Part shown: in pieces, positions 8,245 through 16,345 of the stretch
Position numbering within the stretch: the stretch's first letter is position 1
How the letters are laid out: the number at the start of each line of letters is the position of its first letter
DNA from: Bosea sp. ANAM02
GTDB lineage: Bacteria > Pseudomonadota > Alphaproteobacteria > Rhizobiales > Beijerinckiaceae
Length of the DNA stretch: 64,000 nt
NCBI RefSeq assembly: GCF_011764485.1
Contig: NZ_AP022848.1
Span: forward strand, 248,001 to 312,000
Reading direction: 5' to 3'
Translations under genes and position numbers: made by a program
Notes under the pieces: generated by a model
The model's database searches: none
What the model saw: the letters and a program-made list of their open reading frames with translations, nothing else
What the model was told of the DNA's origin: nothing

Positions 8245-10737
8245 TCAGGCCGCGTTGATCACGAGGCCGCGCAGCTTGTTCGCGTGCGGCCCGAGCTCTG
8301 CCTGCCAGCGCTCGGCCGCTGCCTTGGCGGCGCCCCCGTCGCGCGCGACCAGAACGATGTCGTCGACCGCCTCGGCGAAACGCCCGATCAGCCCGGCGAT
8401 CGGCAGGCTGCCGCCATCGACGATCATCGGCCCGAAGCGATGCGCAGCCGCGAACGGGCCTGTCCGCAGTGAGCCGTGCCCTGCCGGCGGTGGGCTTCCG
8501 GCCAACGGCAGGAAGGTCAGGCCGGTGCCTTCGTCCTTGAGGATGGCACGCGCCAGCGCCGCGCGCCCGGCCAGCACGTCGCCAAGCCCGAGCGGCGCAT
8601 CGGCAGCGAAGACCGGGGTCAGGCCGTGAGCGCCGTCACCGGCATCGACGAGCAGCGCCGGCAGGCCGGACAGGGCTGCGTCCAGCGCGAGGTTGAGGGC
8701 GAGCGTGGTCGCGCCCGCCTGCGGCTCGAGGCCGAGGACGAGGATGCGGCGGCGCTGCTCCCCCCCGGCCGCCCTGGCCAGTTCGAGGCGGATGGCGGCG
8801 ATGGCAGCGGCGAAGGCGGATTGCGGCTTGTCGATGACATCGACCAGATGCGCCTGCCCCTGGAAGACCGAACGCGCTTCCGCAGCATTACGGCGCCAGC
8901 GGCGGTGGCGCACCGGCGGGATCGTGCCGAGCGCAGCCGGAGCCTTTGGTTGGGCGACAGGTGCCGAGGCGTCTTGCGGAAGCGTGGCGGGAACGGAACG
9001 GCGCAGCGGTTCCGGCGCGGGTTCGGCTGGGGGCTGGGGGCGGCGCGCGGCGCGCTCCGCCTGCCCACCCTGAATCGCCATGAGCCGCCGCCAGCCCGCC
9101 GGCCCCAGGCCGGTGGAAGCAGCCGGCGGCGCCGGTTCCGGCCGAATCGCTGCAGGCTGCGGCGGGGGAGCGGCAGGCGATGGCGACGGGGATGCCGGCC
9201 GCGCGCTCTCGGAGGTTTCGGTGGCGATCGGGCGCGGCGCGCGGCGCCAGAACGGCTTGCGCGGAGGCGGCTCGGAGGCGGCCGACGGGCGAGGCACCGC
9301 GAACAAGGCCAGGCCAAGCGCCAGCAGCATGCCGGCGGCGCCACCGCCGAAGGCGCCGAGCATGGCGAGCGTCCGCCGGCTCATGCCGCTCTTTTCGAGC
9401 GGCGGCATGGCCGGGCTGATGATGCGGGCATTGGTGGTGTCGATGCCGCCGAGCTCGCCGGTCTCGCGGGCGCGCCTGAGGAAGGCATCATAGATGGCGC
9501 GGGAGGATTCGACCTCGCGTTCGAGCTCGCGCAACTGCACGGAGGCGCGGCCGACGGCGTATTGACCAGCGGTGAGCTGGTCGACGCGGCGGGCGAGCTG
9601 GCGCTCGGCCTCGACCGCGCGGTCGTATTCGGCTTTGGCGGCACGGGCGATGCGGGCGAGTTCGTCGGCGATCTGGCGGCGCGCATCGCGCACCTGCGAC
9701 TGCGCCGAGGCGAGCGACGGATGGCGGGCGCCGAGCGAGGAGACGAGATCGGCCTCACGCGCCAGCGCCGCGCCAAGCTGGGCACGCAGGGCGGTCATGG
9801 TGTTGGACGCGACAGCCTCCGGAATGGCGCCCGCCTCGATATTGGACGCACGCGTCGCGGTGATCTGGTCGTATTTGGCCTTGGCCTCGGTCGAGCGGGT
9901 CCGGGCCGCGACGAGCTGGGCACTGTTGAGGGAGAGCTGCTCCTCACTGAGCGAACGGCCGCCGACGCCGACGATATTGTTGGCTTCCTTGTATTTCTCC
10001 GCCTTCTCCTCGGCGATGCGCAGGCGGTTGCGCAATTCCTCCAGCCGGCCGGTCAGGGCTGCGGTCGCGCGCTGCGCCGCTTCGGCACGCACGGCCGCCT
10101 GATCCTCCAGATAGGCCTCGGCCAGCGCATTCGCGATCTTCGCCGCCTTGTCCGGATCCTGCGCCGTCGCGGAGATGTCGATGACGAAGGTGCGCTCGCC
10201 GCGGCGCACCGCGACCGTGCGGTCGAGCGCCGCCAGCGCATAGAGCGTCGCCTTAGGCGAGGGGCCGGTATCGGCGCCCATCAGCCGAGCGAGGAATCCG
10301 GCCGAGGCACCGCCGAAATCGGGATCGCGGTCGAGGTTCAGGCGCTCGACGACGCGCGACTTGATGCTGTCGGAGGCGATCACGCGCGCCTGGCTTTCGA
10401 GATAGCCGGTGATCGAGGTGGGATCGCTGCCGACGGTATTGGGCGAAACGTCGTTCTGGAGCACGCGCAGGTCGCGCGGATCGATGAAGAGCTGCGCGGT
10501 CGAGACGTATTTCGGCGTCATCAGCAGCGCGGCGAGGATCGCGAGCGCGAGACCGAGCAGCGCCATGAGCAGGACGAAACCACGCCGCGCCCAGAGCGTC
10601 CCGACGATCCAGACGGGATCGGCGAGCCGGGCGAGATGGGCAGGCAGGGGCGATGCCGTCCGCTCGCGGCGGCCCCGCCTGTCCTGTGCTTCGTTCGCAG
10701 CCGGCTCGGTCGTGAACATGACGCTACGCTTCACCAT
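8245..10737 (-). CDS. Wzz/GumC-type polysaccharide chain-length protein with degenerate BY-kinase domain
   Basis: This 830-residue inner-membrane protein controls polysaccharide chain length or export. The first membrane helix is near residues 53-73 and is followed by the Wzz periplasmic domain. A long periplasmic coiled-coil region runs roughly from 200 to 430. The PAMPPLEKSG motif typical of Wzz/GumC precedes the second helix, near 465-485. A proline- and alanine-rich linker leads to a C-terminal P-loop-like domain. There the Walker A motif reads GLEPQAGATT (669-678) with alanine in place of the essential lysine. Walker A' (LLVDAGDG) and Walker B (MIVDGGS) are also altered, and there is no tyrosine-rich tail. 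The kinase activity is therefore probably lost. The start could be the ATG at 10737 or the one six codons later. Confidence 0.88.
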   Translation of the reverse strand: MVKRSVMFTTEPAANEAQDRRGRRERTASPLPAHLARLADPVWIVGTLWARRGFVLLMALLGLALAILAALLMTPKYVSTAQLFIDPRDLRVLQNDVSPNTVGSDPTSITGYLESQARVIASDSIKSRVVERLNLDRDPDFGGASAGFLARLMGADTGPSPKATLYALAALDRTVAVRRGERTFVIDISATAQDPDKAAKIANALAEAYLEDQAAVRAEAAQRATAALTGRLEELRNRLRIAEEKAEKYKEANNIVGVGGRSLSEEQLSLNSAQLVAARTRSTEAKAKYDQITATRASNIEAGAIPEAVASNTMTALRAQLGAALAREADLVSSLGARHPSLASAQSQVRDARRQIADELARIARAAKAEYDRAVEAERQLARRVDQLTAGQYAVGRASVQLRELEREVESSRAIYDAFLRRARETGELGGIDTTNARIISPAMPPLEKSGMSRRTLAMLGAFGGGAAGMLLALGLALFAVPRPSAASEPPPRKPFWRRAPRPIATETSESARPASPSPSPAAPPPQPAAIRPEPAPPAASTGLGPAGWRRLMAIQGGQAERAARRPQPPAEPAPEPLRRSVPATLPQDASAPVAQPKAPAALGTIPPVRHRRWRRNAAEARSVFQGQAHLVDVIDKPQSAFAAAIAAIRLELARAAGGEQRRRILVLGLEPQAGATTLALNLALDAALSGLPALLVDAGDGAHGLTPVFAADAPLGLGDVLAGRAALARAILKDEGTGLTFLPLAGSPPPAGHGSLRTGPFAAAHRFGPMIVDGGSLPIAGLIGRFAEAVDDIVLVARDGGAAKAAAERWQAELGPHANKLRGLVINAA

Positions 10738-10743
10738 TCCGCA

Positions 10744-11844
10744 TTACGCCAGCCCGCGCCGATAGCGCTCGAGCACGGCCATCATCGGCTTCTGCCGGTA
10801 GTCGGCATCGAGCGGCAGCGGCCGGGCGCGGGCACTGTCCTTGCGCGGGAACGTTTCGTGGACCCAGGAATAGCGGTCGGTCAGCCCCCAGGTGACGATC
10901 GCCTTCGGCCGCTTGGCCGAGACGACAGCGTCGAGGAACGTCCCGACCAGGGCGGCGGCGGTCTTGTCGCGCTTCGCTGCGTCGGCCGGAAGCTTCCAGT
11001 CGATGACGTCGAGCTCGGTGATCTCGACATCGAGGCCGAGCTCGTCGAGATCGCGCATGAAGCGCTGCAGACCGTCCACATCGATGCCCTTGTCGGCATA
11101 GAGATGGGCCTGCATGCCGACGCCGTGGACCGGGATGCCCTTGTCCTTCAGGCGCCGGCAGATATCGAGCGCGACCTTGCGACGCGCGGCAGCGCCGGGA
11201 ACCGGCTCCTCGAAATGGAAATCGTTCAGGACGAGCCGGGCCTTGGGATCGACCCGCGCCGCGGTGCGGAAGGCGATGTCGACATGCTCCGGCCCGAGCA
11301 GGCGCTGCCAGATGGTGTCGCGCCAGGGCCCGCCTTCGAGAGGATCGTATTTGATGACCTCGTTGACCACGTCCCAGGTCGCGATCTTGCCCTTGTAGCG
11401 GTCGACGACGATCTCGATGTGGTTGACCAGCTCACGCTCGGCCTCGGCCCGCGTCGTCATCTCCCTCGCCCAGTTGGGCAGGGCCTCGCCCCAGAGCAGG
11501 GTATGGCCGCGCAGCGCCTTCCTGTTCACCTGTGCGAAGGCCACGAGCTCGTCGGCGCCGGAAAAATCGAAGCGCGGCTGGTCGTGCCGCAGCGCCTCCC
11601 ATTTCAGGTCGTTCATGGGGACAATGACGTCGCAATAGCGCTTCAGCGCGTCGCGATAACGTGGGTCGTCGCGGAAAGCGCCGATCTCCGCCGCAGAGCC
11701 GAAGGGGATCGGCCTGACGGCCGCAAGAGCCGAACTTCCGCCCCCCAATGCGCCGGCCATCAGGCAAGCGGAGGCACCGCGCAGCACATCGCGGCGCGCC
11801 GGCAGGGCCTCATTCCGGTCCGTTTCGGGTTTCTGGTCGGTCAA
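10744..11844 (-). CDS. GH10 endo-beta-1,4-xylanase-like glycosidase with Tat signal
   Basis: This is a glycoside hydrolase family 10 enzyme of 366 residues that cleaves internal beta-1,4 links in xylan-like chains. A twin-arginine signal (RRDVLRG at 17-23, hydrophobic stretch, SALA) sends it to the periplasm. The barrel carries the acid/base Glu162 in WDVVNE and the nucleophile Glu277 in ITELDV, plus the conserved HTLLWG and WGLTDRYSW segments. All catalytic features look intact. It ends seven bases before the chain-length gene starts and runs in the same direction, so the two are probably co-transcribed. In this setting it may trim or release the organism's own polysaccharide rather than digest plant xylan. 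That is inference. Confidence 0.9.
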   Translation of the reverse strand: MTDQKPETDRNEALPARRDVLRGASACLMAGALGGGSSALAAVRPIPFGSAAEIGAFRDDPRYRDALKRYCDVIVPMNDLKWEALRHDQPRFDFSGADELVAFAQVNRKALRGHTLLWGEALPNWAREMTTRAEAERELVNHIEIVVDRYKGKIATWDVVNEVIKYDPLEGGPWRDTIWQRLLGPEHVDIAFRTAARVDPKARLVLNDFHFEEPVPGAAARRKVALDICRRLKDKGIPVHGVGMQAHLYADKGIDVDGLQRFMRDLDELGLDVEITELDVIDWKLPADAAKRDKTAAALVGTFLDAVVSAKRPKAIVTWGLTDRYSWVHETFPRKDSARARPLPLDADYRQKPMMAVLERYRRGLA

Positions 11845-11954
11845 TCGGGACGCTTCCGTGTCGTTTAGGGTCGTTCAACGCCTCTGGGCTAAGAGGGATT
11901 CGTCATGTTGAAACGCTAAGGCACGCGCCGGGCCAGCCGCCGCGGAAACGGGTC

Positions 11955-13193
11955 ATGCTGCCGGATCGCGCCACCATCTTCGCCTACCTCACCATCCTGA
12001 GCGGCTCCGCCGGCCGGCTCGTGATCTCCCTTGTCTACTTCCTCATCGTTGCGAATACGTTGACCCTCGGCGAATTCGGTCTGTTCGCCACGGCGTCCTC
12101 GACCGGGCTCATTCTATCGCGGCTGCTGGCCTTCGGCTTCATCTCGCCGCTCTATCGCGTCGCCACGGTCAAGCCGCGCCTGCTCGGCGCCTATCTCTCG
12201 GGTTTCGCGGGCCTCGCGGCCCTGTCGCTGCCATTGATCGTCGCGGCGGCCGGTGGCGCCTATCTGCTGCTGTTCGCGGAGCGCCTCGCGCTCCTGCCCT
12301 TCACCGTGATCATCGTCGCGGAGGTGCTGGGCTGGCGGCTCGTCGAGGTCGTCGCCATCGTCAATAACGGACTGCGCCGATTCCGGCAGGCGGCGCTGCT
12401 GGTCATCATCGGCTCCGCCCTGCGGACGGTCGCGGCCCTGCTCTTCGCCGGTTTCGGCCATGCCAGCCTGGAGATCTGGGCCTTCGCCTATTGCGGGGCG
12501 ACGATGGCGAGCGCGGCGATCGCCCTCCTCGCCTTCCTGCCGAGGGCGCGCTGGCGCTTCGTGCGCCACCTCTATCCGCGCCGGATGGCCGATGCGGTCT
12601 TCGCCGGCGCGGCGGACATCGTGTTCTACGTCCAGTCCGAGCTCGACAAGCTCTTGGTGCTCGGCCTCGCCGGCGAGCGCACTGCAGGCCTCTACGCCAT
12701 CGCGCTCAGGGTGATCGACCTCACCGCCATGCCGGTGCGCAGTTTCAACCAGATGCTCGTGCAGAAGATCATGAAGGATCGCGGCGTCGGCGGCTTCAGG
12801 CGGCTCGCGGCTTACGAGGCGGGCATCGCGCTGGTCTCGATCGGCGGGCTCGTCGCCGTCATCGTCGCGCTCAAGCCCTTCCCGAACCTGCTCGGACGCA
12901 ATGTCTCGGAAGCGGCCTATCTGTTCGCGCCGATGCTGCTGGTCCCGGCCTTGCGCAATCTCGTCGAGTACCACGCCGAACTGCTCTATGCGCGCGAGCG
13001 CACCGGCTCGCGCATCGCACTGCTCTGCCTGCTGACGGCGATCAAGGCCGGGTTGATCTCGCTGGTGATGACGCGCTTCCCGGAAGCCGCAAGCTGGGCC
13101 GCCTGGATGAACCTCGTCTTCGGAGCGGTCTATCTCGCCTCGGCCGGCTTCACCTACACGCTGCTGGCGCAGGAGCGCAGGCCGCTACGCTGA
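11955..13193 (+). CDS. Wzx-like polysaccharide flippase (lipopolysaccharide biosynthesis membrane protein)
   Basis: This is a polytopic membrane protein of 412 residues with about twelve hydrophobic helices. It resembles the MOP/PST flippases that move lipid-linked sugar repeats across the inner membrane. The N-terminal helix region (TILSGSAGRLVISLVYFLIV) matches family placement. A mid-protein segment, VQSELDKLLVLGLAGERTAG, is like the Wzx segment in which the transported unit contacts charged residues. The ATG at 11955 was chosen; longer in-frame readings are not protein-like. It diverges from the GH10 gene and overlaps the convergent DUF6492 gene by nine bases at its end. Confidence 0.78.
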   Translation: MLPDRATIFAYLTILSGSAGRLVISLVYFLIVANTLTLGEFGLFATASSTGLILSRLLAFGFISPLYRVATVKPRLLGAYLSGFAGLAALSLPLIVAAAGGAYLLLFAERLALLPFTVIIVAEVLGWRLVEVVAIVNNGLRRFRQAALLVIIGSALRTVAALLFAGFGHASLEIWAFAYCGATMASAAIALLAFLPRARWRFVRHLYPRRMADAVFAGAADIVFYVQSELDKLLVLGLAGERTAGLYAIALRVIDLTAMPVRSFNQMLVQKIMKDRGVGGFRRLAAYEAGIALVSIGGLVAVIVALKPFPNLLGRNVSEAAYLFAPMLLVPALRNLVEYHAELLYARERTGSRIALLCLLTAIKAGLISLVMTRFPEAASWAAWMNLVFGAVYLASAGFTYTLLAQERRPLR

Positions 13194-14087
13194 GGCCTGC
13201 CGCTCGAACAGGGCGCGGATGCGCTCCAGCGGCTCTCCGATGAAGGACTGAACGCCGACGGCGACCTGCCAGGGCTCCAGCACCTCCTCGAAGGAGGCGA
13301 GCCGATCCATCCCGGCGACATCCTCGCTGAACCAGTAGACCTTGCAGAGCTCGCGCGTGTCCGGCCAGTGGCCTGCAGCCTCGAGCCCGAGCACGCGTTC
13401 GACGAAATAGCCGTAGATCACATATTCCGAGAACTGGCGCTCGCGGGCGATGGCGGAGACCCAGTCGCGGCCACTGATGCTCTCGACATGGTCGAGCAGG
13501 GCAAGGACATGGTCGCGGCGCCAGCTCACCAGATTGTTGATGTAGTCCGGGCTCGGGAACGAGGGCGCGTCGAGCCCGAGCAGCGTCGCGGCATGGGTAC
13601 ACCAGGGAATGTGGCGCGCCATGTCGGCGGTGATCGCATCGGGCTTGCGGTAGAGCCGGATCGCGCCGTCATCCGACAGGCTGGTCAGGTCGAAGGGCCG
13701 CACGAACAGCATGTCGGAATCGGCGAAGAGGATCACGTCCTCGCTGCTCGCCCGGGCCACTGCGAATTTCCGGAGCTGCTGCGCATGCCAGCCGCGCAGC
13801 GGCGGGATGCCGCGCGCCAGCGCCTGCACCCCGGTCCAGAGCCGGCGCTTGCCGAAGCTCAGCGGATCGGGCCGCGATCTGAGCCAGCCCGGCAGCAATT
13901 GCGATTCCGGCAGGATGCGGCGGCACGGCCCTTCGAGATCGCGGAAGAGCGGGACGTCGCGATCCTCGACCAGGAGATAATGGATCGCATGGCCGCTGAC
14001 GAAGCGATCGACGCTGGCGCAAAGCAGCCGGCAACGCTCGACATCGCCCCTGTAGCTCGGCGTCGCCAGGGCAAAGGTTTCGCTCAC
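13185..14087 (-). CDS. DUF6492 family protein, probable GT-A-type glycosyltransferase
   Basis: The 300-residue protein starts ETFALATPSYRGDVERCRLL and has an acidic DSDMLFV motif (DxD-like) at mid-protein, as in GT-A nucleotide-sugar enzymes. These features match the DUF6492 family, which is usual in exopolysaccharide loci. No reaction has been assigned. I prefer the GTG start at 14087, because homologous N-termini begin there and the upstream stop lies ten bases away. An ATG at 14126 would overlap the previous gene. The gene sits directly downstream of the WecG-type gene on the same strand, so they are probably one transcript. Its end overlaps the flippase gene by nine bases. Confidence 0.75.
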   Translation of the reverse strand: MSETFALATPSYRGDVERCRLLCASVDRFVSGHAIHYLLVEDRDVPLFRDLEGPCRRILPESQLLPGWLRSRPDPLSFGKRRLWTGVQALARGIPPLRGWHAQQLRKFAVARASSEDVILFADSDMLFVRPFDLTSLSDDGAIRLYRKPDAITADMARHIPWCTHAATLLGLDAPSFPSPDYINNLVSWRRDHVLALLDHVESISGRDWVSAIARERQFSEYVIYGYFVERVLGLEAAGHWPDTRELCKVYWFSEDVAGMDRLASFEEVLEPWQVAVGVQSFIGEPLERIRALFERQASA

Positions 14088-14097
14088 TATCGGTGAC

Positions 14098-14925
14098 TCA
14101 CCCGCTCCGTCTGCCGCCCATGGCATATTGCCGGGCCATGCGCATCAGGAAAGCGGGATTTCCGAGGACATAGCGCCGCCAGAGACGGCGCGGTTCGAGC
14201 CAGAGCCGATACATCCATTCGAGCCTGATCTGGCGCACCAGCTCGGGCGCGCGCGGCACCTCGTCGGCGAAAAAGTCGAACAGCGCGCCGACGCCGGCTG
14301 CGACCGAGCAATGCTGCGGCCCGAGCTTGTCGGCGATGAAGCGCTCCTGCAGCGGATTGCCCATCGCCACCAGAAGCAGGTCCGGGCGCTGGATCCTCAA
14401 CTTGCCGAGAAGAACGGTTTCGTCGTCGTCGGTGAAATAGCCGTGCGAGACGACACTGAACTGATGCATCGGATAGCGTTGCGTCAGATTGGCCACGGCC
14501 CGATCTGCGACTCCGGGCCGGCCACCGAGCAGGGCAACCCGCATCGGCCGCCCGGCGCGGGCGAAGAGCGCGGGGAAGAAATCCGTGCCGTTGAGATTGG
14601 CCGGGAAGGCCTTGCCGTAGAGCATCCAGCTCCCGAGATCGACGCCGATCCCGTCGGCCAGCACGAGAAAGGTCGAAAGGCTGCGCTGCAGGGCGGCGTT
14701 GCCCGCAGCGACGTTGACGAGATTGGCGTTGCAGAAGGCAAGCTTCATATGGCCGCCGGTCAGCACCGCATCGGTGACCTCGGCAAGTGCCGCCTCACGT
14801 TCCATCACGGCGATGCCGATGCCGCCGATATCGCGCTTGGCATAGCCGTGGCGCTTGCGGCCCCCGGCTTCGCTGGCGATCGTGATGGAGGCGGTTGCGG
14901 GCACGGTGCTCTCGGTCGGGGGCAT
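14098..14925 (-). CDS. WecG/TagA/CpsF family glycosyltransferase
   Basis: This 275-residue GT26-family enzyme transfers a hexose or hexosamine to a lipid-linked acceptor. Family signatures are the N-terminal FCNANLVNVAAGN and ADGIGVDLGSWMLYG segments. The central LLVAMGNPLQERFI segment and the C-terminal GVGALFDFFADEVPRAP stretch, which runs into LEWMYRLWLEPRRLWRRY, are also present. It lacks membrane helices and probably binds the membrane through its basic C-terminus. The ATG at 14925 was chosen; a further 100 residues of open frame upstream look non-coding. It is the first gene of a two-gene unit with the DUF6492 gene and closes the exopolysaccharide locus. Confidence 0.9.
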   Translation of the reverse strand: MPPTESTVPATASITIASEAGGRKRHGYAKRDIGGIGIAVMEREAALAEVTDAVLTGGHMKLAFCNANLVNVAAGNAALQRSLSTFLVLADGIGVDLGSWMLYGKAFPANLNGTDFFPALFARAGRPMRVALLGGRPGVADRAVANLTQRYPMHQFSVVSHGYFTDDDETVLLGKLRIQRPDLLLVAMGNPLQERFIADKLGPQHCSVAAGVGALFDFFADEVPRAPELVRQIRLEWMYRLWLEPRRLWRRYVLGNPAFLMRMARQYAMGGRRSG

Positions 14926-15317
14926 GGCGGCCCATTGCGAATGCCGTGATTGTCTTTGCCGTTTCAGGGGCCGGGTCAAGGCAAAGCCGGCTGAAAGGTG
15001 AACGGGTTGTTCCCGCGATCCGCGAAGCCGCGTTAATGGCAATCCTCTTGCAGCAACAAGGCCTTGTACCGAACCGGAACGATTGTCCGGACCACCGCGC
15101 CACCCTCTCCGGAACGCCGTCCCACCGCGATACAGGCCTGATCCAAACCGCCCCGATCCGGCACGCCGCGGAGGCCATCGGCTCCCGATCTTTTTGCCAT
15201 CATCCTTAACGAAACGCATGGCGGCCTTGCGCATCTCACCGAAGCGTCGATGCCATCTGGCCGCTCCTCCGCCGGCCGGTTAGGGTGATTCGCATAAGAC
15301 GTTCGGGAGGGCTGAGC
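14926..15317. other. 392-base non-coding gap between divergent genes
   Basis: The gap must hold promoters for the WecG-type gene (minus) and the SDR gene (plus). I see a 7-bp inverted repeat, CTTTGCC at 14954-14960 and GGCAAAG at 14980-14986, about 30 bases upstream of the WecG start. It could be an operator. No convincing promoter hexamers, RNA gene or small coding frame was recognised. Confidence 0.4.
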
Positions 15318-16064
15318 ATGAACCAAATCGATTTAAAGAAGCGCGTCGCCATCGTCACCGGTGGAGCGCAAGGCATCGGCCGCGCCGTCGCCGAGCGTTT
15401 CGCGCAGAGCGGCGCGACCGTCGCGATCTGGGACGTGGACGCCGCGCTCGCAGCCAAGGCCGCCAACGAGATCGGCCATGGCGCGGTCGGCGTCGGCGTC
15501 GACGTGACCGATGCCGAGGCCGTGCAGAAGGCCAGCGACGCGCTGGAAGCCCGGCATGGCAGCATCGATATCCTCGTCACCAGCGCCGGCATCGCCGGGC
15601 CCAACCACAAGACCTGGGAATATCCGCTGGAGGACTGGGCCCGGGTCATGAAGCTCAATGTCGACGGCACGCTGCATTGCTGCCGCTCGGTGATCCCCGG
15701 CATGGTCAAGCGCAATTACGGGCGCATCGTCCTGGTCGCCTCGATCGCCGGCAAGGAAGGCAACCCCAACGCCTCCGCCTATTCCGCCTCGAAGGCGGCG
15801 GTGATCGCGCTGACCAAGTCGCTGGGCAAGGAGCTCGCCGACAAAGACATCGCGGTGAACTGCATCACGCCGGCGGCGGCGCGCACCCGCATCTTCGACC
15901 AGATGAGCGAGGAGCATATCGGCTACATGCTGGCGAAGATCCCGCGCGGGCGCTTCCTGCTGCCCGACGAGGTGGCCGCGATGGTCGCCTTCCTCGCTTC
16001 TGCCGAGAACAGCTTCACCACGGCCGGCGTGTTCGACCTCTCGGGTGGCCGCGCGACTTATTGA
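15318..16064 (+). CDS. SDR family NAD(P)-dependent dehydrogenase
   Basis: This is a classical short-chain dehydrogenase/reductase of 248 residues. The cofactor motif is GGAQGIGR (15-22), and the catalytic tetrad is visible as Asn114, Ser142, Tyr155 and Lys159 (YSASK). An acidic residue after the second strand (WDVD) favours NAD over NADP. The SVIPGMVKRNYGRIV segment and AAARTRIFDQM substrate loop resemble sugar-acid dehydrogenases of the FabG-like group. The substrate is not assigned. The start at 15318 is supported by GGGAGG eight bases upstream; a start at 15285 lacks such a site. It is followed by a palindromic gap and the amidohydrolase gene. Confidence 0.85.
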   Translation: MNQIDLKKRVAIVTGGAQGIGRAVAERFAQSGATVAIWDVDAALAAKAANEIGHGAVGVGVDVTDAEAVQKASDALEARHGSIDILVTSAGIAGPNHKTWEYPLEDWARVMKLNVDGTLHCCRSVIPGMVKRNYGRIVLVASIAGKEGNPNASAYSASKAAVIALTKSLGKELADKDIAVNCITPAAARTRIFDQMSEEHIGYMLAKIPRGRFLLPDEVAAMVAFLASAENSFTTAGVFDLSGGRATY

Positions 16065-16088
16065 AGCCGCTGGATCGAGAGTTGCCCT

Positions 16089-16243
16089 GTCATTCCGGGG
16101 CAGGCTGCAGGCCTGTGCCCGGAAGCCATGAAACAAGATGCGCTCCAGTTCATCATGCTCGCCCTTGTGGCGAGCATCCACGTCTTGAACGCCGCATGGC
16201 ATCGATGAAGACGTGGATGGTCGGGACAAGCCCGACCATGACG
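16089..16243. repeat. Composite nested palindromic element
   Basis: The 155-base gap element contains four nested inverted repeats. TTCCGGGG...CCCGGAA lies at about 16094-16124. ATGCTCGCC/GGCGAGCAT lies at 16155-16177. CCACGTCTT and AAGACGTGG (16178-16186 and 16208-16216) pair over a longer loop. ATGGTCGGG/CCCGACCAT lies at 16217-16239. The ends GTCAT and ATGACG match the other elements of the family. On RNA it would fold as small hairpins flanking a central stem. Confidence 0.72.
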
Positions 16244-16345
16244 GCGGCGTTTCATCAAACACGGCACGCAAAAACGCCGCCACGGAGAAGCTGCTTGGCG
16301 AAATTGCCCGTCGCAGTTTTCGCAACCCTGATCTAGCTTGGCGGC

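Noticed and set aside
8476..11868. A 1,130-residue open frame on the plus strand across the chain-length and GH10 genes
   Set aside because: It is antisense to two genes with clear families, has no ribosome-binding site, and its composition (A, R, G, D rich) is what a GC-rich antisense frame gives.
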